Position numbers and translations under genes: made by a program
Notes under the pieces: model-generated
The model's database searches: none
Told to the model about the DNA's origin: nothing
What the model saw: the letters and a program-made list of their open reading frames with translations, nothing else
From: CAYPLH01 sp964411505
Lineage (GTDB): Bacteria > Bacillota > Clostridia > CAYPLH01 > DUMO01
Direction: 5' to 3'
Length of the DNA: 64,000 bases
Assembly: GCA_964411505.1 (NCBI GenBank)
Contig: CAYPLH010000011.1
Coordinates: 1 to 64,000 of the forward strand
In this document: positions 1 through 9,004 of the stretch, piece by piece
Layout: every line of letters begins with the position of its first letter
Position numbering within the stretch: the first letter of the stretch is position 1

Positions 1-2
1 TA

Positions 3-422
3 ATTGAAGGTTATGGTCTTAGGTATGTTGAAGTAACCGTATCTAATTCAAATGAGGTTCAACAGGCAACCCAATCTATTGTCGGACAATGTGATGCCAT
101 TTATATCCCCACCGATAATATATTTGCCTCAGCAATGCCTTTGGTACATGGAGTAACATCCCAGTCCAAAACACCGGTGGTATGCGGTGAAGCAGGAATG
201 GTCAGCGCAGGCGGCCTAGCTACATTAGGTATTAATTATTACAATCTAGGTTATCAGACAGGTCTTATGGCAATCAGGATTTTTGAAGAAGGAGCTGAGC
301 CTGCAACTATGCCAATTGAATCACCGGATGATTTTGACTTTGCAATCAACGGGACTGTTGCAGCAGAAATAGGGCTTGAGATACCTGTTGATTTTAAAGA
401 ATATGTGATTAACGCAGAGTAA
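3..422 (+). CDS. ABC transporter solute-binding protein, C-terminal part (cut by window edge)
   Basis: The reading frame is open from the first bases of the window and stops at TAA 420-422, so only about 139 C-terminal residues are visible. The text resembles the ABC_sub_bind family (TrpX-like lipoproteins): a stretch reading AIYIPTDNIFASAMP, then a switch region with VVCGEAGMVSAGGLATLGINYYNLGYQTG, which in this family forms the second lobe of the periplasmic-binding fold. A permease and an ATPase follow on the same strand, so it is the binding component of an importer. Related systems are predicted to take up tryptophan or other amino acids, but the ligand cannot be read here. The signal peptide and N-terminal lobe lie outside the window. 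Confidence 0.85.
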   Translation: MEGYGLRYVEVTVSNSNEVQQATQSIVGQCDAIYIPTDNIFASAMPLVHGVTSQSKTPVVCGEAGMVSAGGLATLGINYYNLGYQTGLMAIRIFEEGAEPATMPIESPDDFDFAINGTVAAEIGLEIPVDFKEYVINAE

Positions 423-448
423 GATAGATGCAACAACCTATATTTCAC

Positions 449-540
449 TGGAATTCAGGTTGTATTTAAGCCTGAATTCCAGATAGATAGGAAGTGTTTA
501 ACCTAGATTCCGGTTGGCTAGGTTGTATTAGGTCTGGATT
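449..540. other. Hairpins between binding-protein and permease genes
   Basis: Positions 449-459 (TGGAATTCAGG) pair perfectly with 471-481 (CCTGAATTCCA) around an 11-nt loop. A second, weaker hairpin follows at about 501-536 (CTAGATTCC near GGATTCTAG). Neither is followed by a T run, so they are not typical terminators. They may stabilise the upstream mRNA or lower expression of permease and ATPase relative to the binding protein, as often happens in importer operons. That role is inference. Confidence 0.45.
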
Positions 541-590
541 CTAGTCAAATATTTGGATTTTTAGTTTTTAAAATTGATTTTAATTATTAT

Positions 591-641
591 TATGATTATC
601 TTCCAGAATGCCTCAAAACGACTTTCTAAAAGATAATCATA
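591..641. repeat. Small inverted-repeat element, family with ATAATATGATTATC-like ends
   Basis: TATGATTATCTT (591-602) pairs perfectly with AAGATAATCATA (630-641), enclosing 27 nt. The same terminal motif recurs at 12548-12631, 20631-20736, 44619-44667 and, more weakly, 18051-18107, always between genes. This copy lies just upstream of the permease start, so it may affect translation or stability of that message. Confidence 0.55.
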
Positions 642-662
642 TTATAGAAACGAGTGATACTA

Positions 663-1592
663 ATGCTGCAGATTTTTTTAGGTGCTGTAATGCTAGGTCT
701 TTTATGGGCCATAATGACTATTGGAGTTTATATAACATACAGAATTCTGGATATTGCTGATTTGACGGTTGAGGGAAGCATTGCTATGGGAGCTGCAATT
801 TCTGCACAAGCTATATATAGTGGTGTAAATCCTTATCTTGCAACCTTGCTTGCTATTTTAGGCGGTATGGCAGCAGGTCTTGTAACAGGCTTGTTGCACA
901 CCAAGCTTAAGATTCCTGCCTTGTTATCAGGTATCCTTACAATGATTTCCCTTTATTCAATTAATTTGCGGATACTTGGCAAAGCAAACCTATCACTGCT
1001 TCGTATGAATACTATTTATACTGCAGTTAAAGAATTGAAAATAAATAAAAGTATCTTATTTATCAATTTGGGGATAAGTCAAGTTATTCCAGTAATCCTT
1101 GTTGGAGTTCTTTGTGTTATTGCTATAGTAGTACTCCTGTATTGGTTCTTTGGCACCGAAATCGGTTGTTCTGTTCGCGCAACCGGGAATAACCCTCAGA
1201 TGTCAAGAGCTCAAGGCATTAATACAAATAATATGGTCATCCTAGGATTAATAGTGAGTAATGGTCTTGTTGCTTTAAGTGGTGCGCTTATTGCACAGCA
1301 GCAAAGCTTTGCAGATATCCAGATGGGCATTGGATCAATTGTTATAGGTTTGGCTTCTGTAATAATAGGTGAAGTGCTTTTTGGAAAAAAGAACTTTTTC
1401 AAAAGACTTGTTTCACTTGTTTTTGGGGCTATAACATACAGGGTAATTATTGCATTGGTTCTTGAATTAGGAATGCCAGCTAATGACCTAAAGCTTTTTA
1501 CTGCAATTACTGTTGCAGTTGCACTTTCACTGCCAGTATTTCGCTCTTACCTTTCTCCTGTTAAGAAAAGTCTAAAAGGGGGTAGTATGTGA
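663..1592 (+). CDS. ABC transporter permease (BPD_transp_2 type)
   Basis: About 309 residues, nearly all hydrophobic, forming 8-9 predicted membrane segments. The pattern, including ADLTVEGSIAMGAAISA near the N terminus and GCSVRATGNNPQMSRAQGIN in the cytoplasmic coupling loop, is typical of the branched-chain-amino-acid/ribose class permeases paired with TrpX-like binding proteins. Translation could start at GTG 654 or ATG 663. I prefer ATG 663 because GAGTG lies about 6 nt before it, though the ribosome site is weak. One base separates its stop from the ATPase gene, so the two are translationally coupled. It forms the membrane channel of the importer. Substrate is unknown. Confidence 0.88.
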   Translation: MLQIFLGAVMLGLLWAIMTIGVYITYRILDIADLTVEGSIAMGAAISAQAIYSGVNPYLATLLAILGGMAAGLVTGLLHTKLKIPALLSGILTMISLYSINLRILGKANLSLLRMNTIYTAVKELKINKSILFINLGISQVIPVILVGVLCVIAIVVLLYWFFGTEIGCSVRATGNNPQMSRAQGINTNNMVILGLIVSNGLVALSGALIAQQQSFADIQMGIGSIVIGLASVIIGEVLFGKKNFFKRLVSLVFGAITYRVIIALVLELGMPANDLKLFTAITVAVALSLPVFRSYLSPVKKSLKGGSM

Positions 1593-1593
1593 A

Positions 1594-2388
1594 ATGCTAA
1601 AAGTATCAGATGTGTATAAGACATTTAATCCAGGAACTGTTAATAAAAAAACTGCACTTGAAGATATTAACCTCACACTAGAAGAAGGAGATTTCGTCAC
1701 TTTAATTGGTGGAAATGGGTCAGGTAAATCTACCCTTTTAAACTGCATTGCAGGCGTATATACTGTTGATCGTGGTTCAATCATCATTGACAATTTGGAT
1801 GTCACTAAAATGCCTGAACATAAACGTGCTTCAACTTTAGGAAGGGTTTTTCAGGATCCTATGGTAGGTACCGCTTCCAATATGGTAATTGAGGAGAATA
1901 TGGCTCTTGCTTTTCGACGCGGGGATAAACGCTGCCTAAAGTGGGGTATCAGCCGTAAAGAAAGAACCCTTTATAAAAATATTTTAAGTACTTTAAATTT
2001 GGGTTTGGAAGACCGCCTTGGCACAAAGGTTGGCTTACTCTCAGGTGGTCAACGACAAGCGTTAACTCTCTTAATGGCTACATTAAAAAAGCCTAAGTTA
2101 TTATTACTAGATGAGCATACAGCAGCTCTTGACCCAAGAACTGCTATAAAAGTCTTAGCGCTAAGTGATAAGATTATTGAAGATAATAATCTTACCGCTT
2201 TGATGGTTACTCATAATATGCGCGATGCCATCCATCATGGCAACCGCCTTATAATGATGTATGAAGGAAGGATTTTACTTGATATTAAAGGAGACGAAAA
2301 GAAAAAACTTACGGTTGAAGATCTGTTAGATAGCTTTGGAAGGGCAAGCGGTAAAGAATTTTCAAACGACCGTGCTTTACTGTCTTAA
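1594..2388 (+). CDS. ABC transporter ATP-binding protein
   Basis: 264 residues with every ABC ATPase motif. Walker A is GGNGSGKST (about residues 39-47), the Q-loop is in GRVFQDPMVGTASNM, the signature is LSGGQRQ (about 150), Walker B is KLLLLDEHTAALDP, and the switch histidine is in ALMVTHNM. The DEHTAALDP wording and the unusual loop after the Q-loop match ATPases of TrpXYZ-like importers. It is the last gene of the operon, and a structured repeat (2391-2538) follows its stop codon directly. It powers the transporter whose permease lies one base upstream. Confidence 0.92.
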   Translation: MLKVSDVYKTFNPGTVNKKTALEDINLTLEEGDFVTLIGGNGSGKSTLLNCIAGVYTVDRGSIIIDNLDVTKMPEHKRASTLGRVFQDPMVGTASNMVIEENMALAFRRGDKRCLKWGISRKERTLYKNILSTLNLGLEDRLGTKVGLLSGGQRQALTLLMATLKKPKLLLLDEHTAALDPRTAIKVLALSDKIIEDNNLTALMVTHNMRDAIHHGNRLIMMYEGRILLDIKGDEKKKLTVEDLLDSFGRASGKEFSNDRALLS

Positions 2389-2390
2389 GC

Positions 2391-2538
2391 AAAAAAAGTG
2401 GACTCCACCTCTTTTACGCTAGGGAGCTTTATGGTTCCCTCCGACGGGTGCTCAGCTTGCTGAGCACCTAAACAGCGTACTCACTTGAACTACGAAAAGA
2501 TTAGCTAAGCTAGCAGGACATCATGCTCCACTTTTTTG
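2391..2538. repeat. Hairpin-chain repeat family I, diverged copy C
   Basis: The block opens with AAAAAAAGTGG and a GTGG-act-CCAC stem, then AGGGAGC-ttta-TGGTTCCCT, then GGTGCTCAG-ctt-GCTGAGCACC, matching the order of hairpins in the copies at 12691-12841 and 55301-55450. The second half differs from those copies, and the 30-bp terminal palindrome is absent. Instead it closes with TCCACTTTTTT (2527-2537), which pairs with the opening bases. The third stem keeps pairing with a different sequence from the other copies, which argues for selection on structure. Confidence 0.6.
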
Positions 2539-2569
2539 TTAGTAAAACTTCTCTTTCGACCACTAAAAA

Positions 2570-2603
2570 GAGCCTGAAGAGCGTTTAAAACCCCGTCAGG
2601 CTC
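2570..2603 (-). terminator. Rho-independent terminator of the FMN-binding lipoprotein gene
   Basis: GAGCCTGA (2570-2577) pairs with TCAGGCTC (2596-2603). Read on the minus strand, the stem is followed by TTTTTAGTGG, a usable T run, 23 bp beyond the stop of the gene at 2626. Confidence 0.75.
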
Positions 2604-2625
2604 GAAAATTAGCAATTGATAGCCT

Positions 2626-3096
2626 TTATTTTGCTTTGGTGAGCGCTTTGTCTGCCAGCTCAACAAACTTGCCTACTGATATTGATGCGCCAGAAACACT
2701 ATCAGTCTTTCCGCCATCTTTAATCTTAATCCCTGAAACGCTTTGGTTTTCTACAAGATAATCTGTTACAAGATCCGCTTGTTCATGCCACTCTGCCTTA
2801 GCATTTGCTTTTTCTTTCATTCCATATTGTCCGTTTTCAGACTGTACATATTTATCGTCTCCGCCATCTTTATGAACAGCTGTCCAGTATGCAGATATGA
2901 TATTACCGTTTTCTACTGTAATGCTAACTTTTTCCTTCCATCCACCTTCACTGAAAGTCTCATCTTCAGCAGAATAAATACCGTCTTTATATATGAGACT
3001 TGTATTATCAGGTGTTTTATTTTCATTTCCACATCCCGACATAATTCCCAGAGTAAAAATCAAGAGTAAACCGACTGTCAAAATTTTTTTCTTCAA
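2626..3096 (-). CDS. FMN-binding domain lipoprotein
   Basis: 156 residues starting at TTG 3096 behind GGGAGG. The N terminus is a lipoprotein signal peptide with lipobox LGIMSGC, so the mature protein is anchored outside the membrane at Cys 22. The rest resembles the FMN_bind/major-membrane-immunogen family: YKDGIYSAEDETF, a central VENGNIISAYWTAVHKDGG strand pair, and the C-terminal motif DSVSGASISVGKFVELA, corresponding to the (S/T)GAT flavinylation-type motif. Here that motif reads SGAS, so covalent FMN attachment is uncertain. It stands alone with its own terminator. Relatives take part in extracytoplasmic electron transfer, but no partner is visible nearby. Confidence 0.8.
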   Translation of the reverse strand: MKKKILTVGLLLIFTLGIMSGCGNENKTPDNTSLIYKDGIYSAEDETFSEGGWKEKVSITVENGNIISAYWTAVHKDGGDDKYVQSENGQYGMKEKANAKAEWHEQADLVTDYLVENQSVSGIKIKDGGKTDSVSGASISVGKFVELADKALTKAK

Positions 3097-3278
3097 CTTA
3101 TAATCCTCCCAGCTAATAATTTAATAAAAATATTTTATAAAAAATCTAAAATTCAAACATGGTTACTTATATATTCCACTAAATTGAATTTGTTAAACAC
3201 AGTATGTAAAATAAAATGCAGCTCAAGTTGTTTTTTTTACAAAAGGTTTGTTTCATACAAATAGTATTCTTTTTTAAC

Positions 3279-4346
3279 TCACTTATCAATAAATTGTGAA
3301 ATAATTTCAACAATTTTTAGGGTACTATCGGCAAACTGGTTGTTCAACATCTTTTTATATATGTAGTCTTTATTTTTTAAAATGTCACTACACATTTCGA
3401 GTAGGCTTTCATGAGTAAGTTGCCCTTCTTGTATTACCTTGCTGAATCCCTGTTTTTCAAAGGATGAAGCATTAAATATCTGGTCCCCCCTACTTGCTTT
3501 TTTTGAAAGCGGAACCAATATATTAAGCTTTCTAAGAGCAAGTATTTCAAATAATGTAGTTGCCCCTGCTCTGGATACCACGATATCAGACATCGCAAAA
3601 AGGTGTGGCTGCTCCTCTATTACATACTCAAACTGCCTGTATCCCGAGAGTTTCAAATACGATTCATCAACGCCACCTTTGCCACATATGTGACATATCT
3701 GGTAACTGTTAAGTATTTGGTGCAAACCCTTTCTGATCATATCATTCAATATCCGGGACCCCTGGCTGCCACCAATTACCATTATTACCGGTCTGTTTTT
3801 GGTAAATCCGCAAATCTTTCTGCCTGTATCAGCATTACCTGAAAACAACTCTTTTCTGATAGGTATTCCGGTTACAACTGTATGCTTTGAGGAAATATAC
3901 TTCGCAGTTTCAGGAAATGAAAGGCAGACCAGCTTGCAAAAAGGCAGAGACAACTTGTTTGCAAGGCCTGGAGTATAATCGGATTCATGCAATATAACAG
4001 GAATCTTTAAAATCCACGCAGCCCAAACTACTGGAGAGGTAACAAATCCTCCCTTACTAAAAACTACATCAGGCTTCATTTTTTTTAGCAATCTAATAGC
4101 TTCCGAAAAACCTTTTACTATTCGCGCAACATCGGTTATATTTTGAAAATCAAAATATCTTCGAAGCTTTCCCGACGATATGGGAAAGTATTTAACACCA
4201 CCACCCTTTACCAAGTCTGCCTCCATACCATTTTTAGAGCCAATATAATAAACTTCATAACCTCTTTCATATAGTTCAGGTAAAAGAGCCAAGTTAGGAG
4301 TAACATGCCCTGCTGTGCCGCCGCCGGTCAGAAGAATTTTCGCCAT
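3279..4346 (-). CDS. murG: MurG-like UDP-GlcNAc:undecaprenyl-PP-MurNAc-pentapeptide GlcNAc transferase
   Basis: 355 residues from ATG 4346, with AGGATG about 8 nt upstream; the longer frame to 4379 adds only leader sequence. The N terminus MAKILLTGGGTAGHVTPNLAL carries the GGGTAGH loop that binds the lipid pyrophosphate. The C-terminal half has VIMVIGGSQGSRILN and the sugar-nucleotide stretch DIVVSRAGATTLFEILALRKLNILVPL. MurG makes lipid II at the inner membrane face. It is not in a division/cell wall cluster here but lies 180 bp downstream of jetC on the same strand, so it may be a second copy. The 47 bp before it resemble the leader of jetB (9757-9803). Relatives also act on other lipid-linked sugars, so the exact acceptor is not certain. 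Confidence 0.85.
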   Translation of the reverse strand: MAKILLTGGGTAGHVTPNLALLPELYERGYEVYYIGSKNGMEADLVKGGGVKYFPISSGKLRRYFDFQNITDVARIVKGFSEAIRLLKKMKPDVVFSKGGFVTSPVVWAAWILKIPVILHESDYTPGLANKLSLPFCKLVCLSFPETAKYISSKHTVVTGIPIRKELFSGNADTGRKICGFTKNRPVIMVIGGSQGSRILNDMIRKGLHQILNSYQICHICGKGGVDESYLKLSGYRQFEYVIEEQPHLFAMSDIVVSRAGATTLFEILALRKLNILVPLSKKASRGDQIFNASSFEKQGFSKVIQEGQLTHESLLEMCSDILKNKDYIYKKMLNNQFADSTLKIVEIISQFIDK

Positions 4347-4364
4347 ATATATCATCCTTTCAAA

Positions 4365-4410
4365 GGTACCGGGTTCCACCCGAATTTTGTCGAATTAAGT
4401 CGAATTATTT
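4365..4410. repeat. Leader motif shared with jetB (copy 1)
   Basis: On the minus strand a TCGGGT-ggaa-CCCGGTACC stretch preceded by AT-rich TTCGAC repeats lies just before the murG ribosome site. A closely similar 47-bp block sits at the same place before jetB (9757-9803); 15 of the last 18 bases agree. CGGGT/ACCCG can form a small hairpin. The function is unknown; it may be a short dispersed repeat or a shared control site. Confidence 0.5.
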
Positions 4411-4525
4411 ATTCATTTTCTTATATGCCTCTGGTATTCAAAATATTTTGCTGCTTAAACATATGATATAAACAATTACAATATACTTTAGTCAAATTGA
4501 GTATGAGTTTAAATTTATGCAAGTT

Positions 4526-7500
4526 TTACATAGCTGACAATATTCTTCCTCCATGAATAAGCCTGCTGCTCATAACGCTAATTCTGTCCTGCTCATTTTC
4601 TTCAATCCGCAGCTCCCAGAAAACGGGAAACCTTTTGCTTATATCAATTTTGATGATTTCAGGAGGCGCAAAAGCAATAATCTGGAAATTCAGGCTATTT
4701 GCTATTTCAAAAACCGGGTCAAGTATGTGTTTGGCTGATGCCTGTCCAAACGGATTATCCATTATCAGAACTGTCCATGGTCTTTTGTTTCCTGTCGAAC
4801 GTTTCTTAAAGTTGACCAACATCATCATCATAAATGTACAAATGGACAGCTTCTGACCTCCGCTGCCTTCGGCAGAACCTTCCTCACCACGGTTTATAGC
4901 TTCCCAAGATGCGTAATAATACTCATGAGGCTTTGCGTATTTGAATTCATTTTTCTCTGTCATCTTATAAACCATAACTATTGGGTATCTTCCTCTTAAA
5001 GCACGTGAAAAGAGAACCTGGTCGCCCATGAGGTTATCAAGCATCTTAAAGTCAACATCGTCAGGCTGTAATTCCATTTTTACGACTTCATTGATTGATG
5101 CAACAAAGTGTTCTTTAAGCAGTATAAGGACATCATCCTCACGAGTAGGCATCGTTTCTTCACCTTTAAGCTGAATAATCGGGAAAGCATGGTTATTGGA
5201 ATTAATATAGACCATTCCATGCACCATTTCCTTCATAAGTTCAACAATTCTGATAATATGCTTGGCTGCACGCTGCGCCCATTGCTCCCTCACCTGTTCC
5301 GCCATTTTTTTGTCAGAAGAGGCAGCCTCAAGCTCCTTCCTGAAGTGGTTTTGCATACTTGTAAAAGCATCCAGGTTACCTTTGAAATTCTCAATGTTGA
5401 TATTTTGGATTTCAATTAAAAGCTTCTCCATAAGAATTTTTTCTTTAACCCTGCTCCGAATACTGTTTCTGAAACTTTCAAGATTACCTCTCATACTTGT
5501 TTCACTGCCTGAAAGTCTCTTTTTTAATTTTTTGTACTCATCCTGCCACATATCAACAACTTTTTGCGTCTCTTTTTCAAGTTTTGAGAATAAAAATTCA
5601 TCAACAGTGCCCTTCCCCATTTCAAGCTCTTCAAATCTACTAAGTCCGCTTAGGGAAATGCTTATGTCATTATATCTTTTTACAGCTTCGTCAATAAAAA
5701 CTTTTGTTGAATTGATCATCTTTTTGCACGCTTCGATATTGCGCTGCAGTTCAAATCGCTTTTTAATAAGGTCCAAATTTTGCCATGGCTCTGCTTGACG
5801 ATTATATTTGTCCTGTAACCTTCTCCTGACATTGGAAATGGATTTCTCAAGTTGATCCAGTGCACCTTTTAATTCCTTTGAAATACTTATGTTTTCATTT
5901 AAGTTATTTTCAATCAGTGTAATGTCATTTTTAAAATCCGAAAGAATATGTTCCAGCTGATCCTTACTTTTTTCCGAAATTTTTCTTTGCTTCCAATCGG
6001 CTATTGTTTTACTTAGAGCATTTTCATTTCCATTGATTTTTTCGTCCATATTCCTGATTTTTTCGTCCAGTACACTGACCTCGGCATTTCTTGCATTCAC
6101 TTCCCGATCTAGCCCAAGCCTTTTTTCTACATCACCGAAAATATCGTTGATCCCTTCAGTATTGTACAAAGGTGAGGAATCAACTGAGTCACCAGACTTT
6201 TCTTGCTTTAGGAATGCACTAGGTATACAAATTTTAAGTTGTTCCAACCTATGCTTTATTAATGTATCCCAATAAACAAAATTTTTCTCATCCTCAATCA
6301 AAAGGCCACTTTTCTTTTTCTTTTTAAGTTCAATATCTTCAATTCTTCCCTCCAGCTTATGAGCTTCAACTACATTTATGTCATTATCCTTCTTTAACTC
6401 ATTTATAGAAATATCCTCTTCAACATAAGCTTCAAGTTTTGCGATGCGTTCTGAATCCTGCACTTCCAGTGCTTTAAGCTTTTCAATTTCATTTGTGATT
6501 TCGGATATCTTTTCATTAAGTTTACTGATTTGTGTACTAAGCTCAGAAATAGAATGCTCGGTTTTTGAAATATCTGTTTTAATCTGATTGATTAGTTTCA
6601 ATATTTCATTTGATTCGGGGCTCTTTGTAATATTAACAATATCATTCTTCAAATCCTGCAGTGTGGTTATTCTTTTTTCCAATACTTCCAATGATGCTTT
6701 AATACCGGAAGATTCATCACCAAGTTTATGGTACCATAAATTAAATTCTGCTAAATCAACTGCCATTCTGTGACCGGTATTAACAACACTTTTCAAATCC
6801 GATTCCTTCATGTTTCTTCTTATAAACACCGGCACAGCAGCTCTTAAAAGAATTAAACTATCAATATTTTTTTCTATAAGCTCCCATTCCCTTTCGGATG
6901 GAATAACTATTCCATAGGGTAATAGAGGAAATTTTTTTATCATTTCATGTCGCAACTTATCTTCAAGACCATACAAGAACTCCGTTCCGGTCTGTACAGG
7001 AGTGACACCAATTCCTTCAACGGCCCTCTTTAAGATTAAAATATCATTATTAGGAATCCAGTAATCCCTGTTATTAATTTCAAAATCAACATTAAGTTCC
7101 CACAAGTTCATTTTTAGATTGTCTGCTTTTTGTTTTACATCTGTTATCATTTCATCTATAGCTCTAACTTGACTCTGTGCCCATGAATGAGTATATACAA
7201 CTGTAACAGGTTCTACATTCTCAACCCGACAAATGCTGCTTTTAAGTATTTCTTCAGTTTTTCTTGCATCGTCAAATTTACTCTGGTTTATTTCCAGATC
7301 TTTGTTGAGACTTTTAGTGGTTACTTCTTTTTTATATTTTTTCTGACCTGCTGAATTCAGTTCTTCTTTATTTTCTTTTAATTCGTTTTCACGCTTTTTA
7401 ATTTCATTTTCACGCTTTTTACTTTCTTCTTTCAATTCCTGAAGCAAATATACAGGCATGGCAAGACGTAAAATATCAAAGTAATTGGTAAGCCTTTGAA

Positions 7501-9004
7501 AAGAATCTTTATGTCTTTTTCTTCTGTCTTCAAACACAGCGATTTTTTCCCTGATAGCCCTTATTCGTTTCTCTTCACTTTTCTTGTCTTCATCAAACCT
7601 GGTATTCTTTTGCTCAAGATAATTCTGATATGAGTAGTGATTATGCGCAATCTCCTCAAAAAACAGCTTATTTTCTTCCCATTTACCTTTAATTATTTCT
7701 TCCATTCTAAGTATTTCTTTTTTAAGATCTTCAATGTCAAGGTTCTCTATAAGGTATTGTCTTTTGTCAATGTACTGCTGCTTTTCTTTTTGAAACTCAT
7801 CCCTTATTTTTATAAGTATATCTGCTTCGATTTCCTTCTTATTATTATTTGATGTATTAAGTTTATCTGTTAGCTCACCTATAGCAAGTTCCGCTTCACT
7901 CAGCTTCGTAAGGATTTCTCTTTGATCCCTTTTGTAACCTGCATACTCAAGATTATCAAATTCAAAATTCAAGTTTTCCTGCTCATTAAGGGCACTTTTT
8001 AGCTGTTCTTCCCAGTGAGCTTTTTTATCATGCTCTTTTTCTGCCATATTGTTGAGCGTAGCAAGAATATTATTACCTTCGGTTACATGTATTCTGATCT
8101 GCTTTTGTGTTTCAAGCCCTTCACTTGCACATTCAATAAGGGGGGAAAGTAAAATCAAAAGCTGTCTGTAATCGTTTTCCCTCTCAAGGAGGCTTGGAAG
8201 ATCCTTTGTAATGTATAGATTGCTTATAAACATTTCCTTAAGGCTCTCTCCGGCATTTTCATTATAATTGTTCATGTTCTGTGTGATTGCGGGTATAATC
8301 ATCCTGTCTATTACAGATTTGTTATCAGAAGCACTTGAAAAATAACTGCTTACTCCCCCTTCATATTTGTTTATAACCTTCATGATTTCCCACTCGGATC
8401 TTTCAATCCCTCTGTTCCTAAGATACTCATAATACTTGGAATTTAACCGACGAGTTTGGTTCATAGGATACTTTATAATGTATTTTGCATTTTCATTCAC
8501 AAACTTCTCAAATTCATCATAACCAACTGGACTTTTATCCTTTTTATCATATAAAGGCAGGTTCTCAATGGAAAAAAAACCATTGCTGTCATGCTCAATT
8601 GTGTAGTGGAAATAATTGATGCCAATGCGATCATCCTGATCGTCTGTAGAAATCTTCCTTTCAGCAGTAATACAAACACCTGTAATAAGCCACTTTTCAG
8701 GTATGGTATCAAGTTTCCAATCAATAGCTACATGGAAGGTATAAGGGCTGAAATTTCTATATCTGTCGTAGAACATACTTATAATTTTATTGCCCGATTC
8801 CCTCCCCCATCTTGTATCCGGCATGGTAATCTGTGAAAGAAGCTGCATTAACACACCTTTTCCGCCCTGATTTACCAAAGTGAAAAGCGTATGGTCAGGC
8901 TCATCACCTTTCGAGAGATCGAATAATGAATCCTCATATCCTTTTTTAAAATTATCATATTTAGCTCCTGTTATTCGAATCTTACTAATTCGAGGCATTG
9001 TCAT
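4526..9004 (-). CDS. jetC: Wadjet JetC, SMC/MukB-like ATPase
   Basis: 1492 residues. The N-terminal head has a P-loop-like LVNQGGKGVLMQLL (K49), the middle (about 300-1250) is mostly Lys/Glu-rich coiled coil broken by a globular hinge-like part near 640-760, and the C-terminal head has the ABC signature GSGGQKLS (from 1380) and Walker B VLIMDNPFGQAS (D1416). This is the layout of the SMC-like motor of Wadjet, which extrudes and cleaves circular plasmid DNA. The start overlaps the jetB stop by 20 bp, so the two are coupled; ATG 9004 and ATG 8998 both fit the GGAAGG site. Odd points are Gly instead of Ser/Thr after the P-loop lysine and Asn after the Walker B aspartate. Whether these are family-normal needs an alignment. 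Confidence 0.9.
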   Translation of the reverse strand: MTMPRISKIRITGAKYDNFKKGYEDSLFDLSKGDEPDHTLFTLVNQGGKGVLMQLLSQITMPDTRWGRESGNKIISMFYDRYRNFSPYTFHVAIDWKLDTIPEKWLITGVCITAERKISTDDQDDRIGINYFHYTIEHDSNGFFSIENLPLYDKKDKSPVGYDEFEKFVNENAKYIIKYPMNQTRRLNSKYYEYLRNRGIERSEWEIMKVINKYEGGVSSYFSSASDNKSVIDRMIIPAITQNMNNYNENAGESLKEMFISNLYITKDLPSLLERENDYRQLLILLSPLIECASEGLETQKQIRIHVTEGNNILATLNNMAEKEHDKKAHWEEQLKSALNEQENLNFEFDNLEYAGYKRDQREILTKLSEAELAIGELTDKLNTSNNNKKEIEADILIKIRDEFQKEKQQYIDKRQYLIENLDIEDLKKEILRMEEIIKGKWEENKLFFEEIAHNHYSYQNYLEQKNTRFDEDKKSEEKRIRAIREKIAVFEDRRKRHKDSFQRLTNYFDILRLAMPVYLLQELKEESKKRENEIKKRENELKENKEELNSAGQKKYKKEVTTKSLNKDLEINQSKFDDARKTEEILKSSICRVENVEPVTVVYTHSWAQSQVRAIDEMITDVKQKADNLKMNLWELNVDFEINNRDYWIPNNDILILKRAVEGIGVTPVQTGTEFLYGLEDKLRHEMIKKFPLLPYGIVIPSEREWELIEKNIDSLILLRAAVPVFIRRNMKESDLKSVVNTGHRMAVDLAEFNLWYHKLGDESSGIKASLEVLEKRITTLQDLKNDIVNITKSPESNEILKLINQIKTDISKTEHSISELSTQISKLNEKISEITNEIEKLKALEVQDSERIAKLEAYVEEDISINELKKDNDINVVEAHKLEGRIEDIELKKKKKSGLLIEDEKNFVYWDTLIKHRLEQLKICIPSAFLKQEKSGDSVDSSPLYNTEGINDIFGDVEKRLGLDREVNARNAEVSVLDEKIRNMDEKINGNENALSKTIADWKQRKISEKSKDQLEHILSDFKNDITLIENNLNENISISKELKGALDQLEKSISNVRRRLQDKYNRQAEPWQNLDLIKKRFELQRNIEACKKMINSTKVFIDEAVKRYNDISISLSGLSRFEELEMGKGTVDEFLFSKLEKETQKVVDMWQDEYKKLKKRLSGSETSMRGNLESFRNSIRSRVKEKILMEKLLIEIQNINIENFKGNLDAFTSMQNHFRKELEAASSDKKMAEQVREQWAQRAAKHIIRIVELMKEMVHGMVYINSNNHAFPIIQLKGEETMPTREDDVLILLKEHFVASINEVVKMELQPDDVDFKMLDNLMGDQVLFSRALRGRYPIVMVYKMTEKNEFKYAKPHEYYYASWEAINRGEEGSAEGSGGQKLSICTFMMMMLVNFKKRSTGNKRPWTVLIMDNPFGQASAKHILDPVFEIANSLNFQIIAFAPPEIIKIDISKRFPVFWELRIEENEQDRISVMSSRLIHGGRILSAM

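Noticed and set aside
5262..5798. Plus-strand ORF of 178 codons inside jetC
   Set aside because: It is rich in Ser, Leu and Phe as expected from the reverse of a Lys/Glu-rich coiled coil; a shadow.
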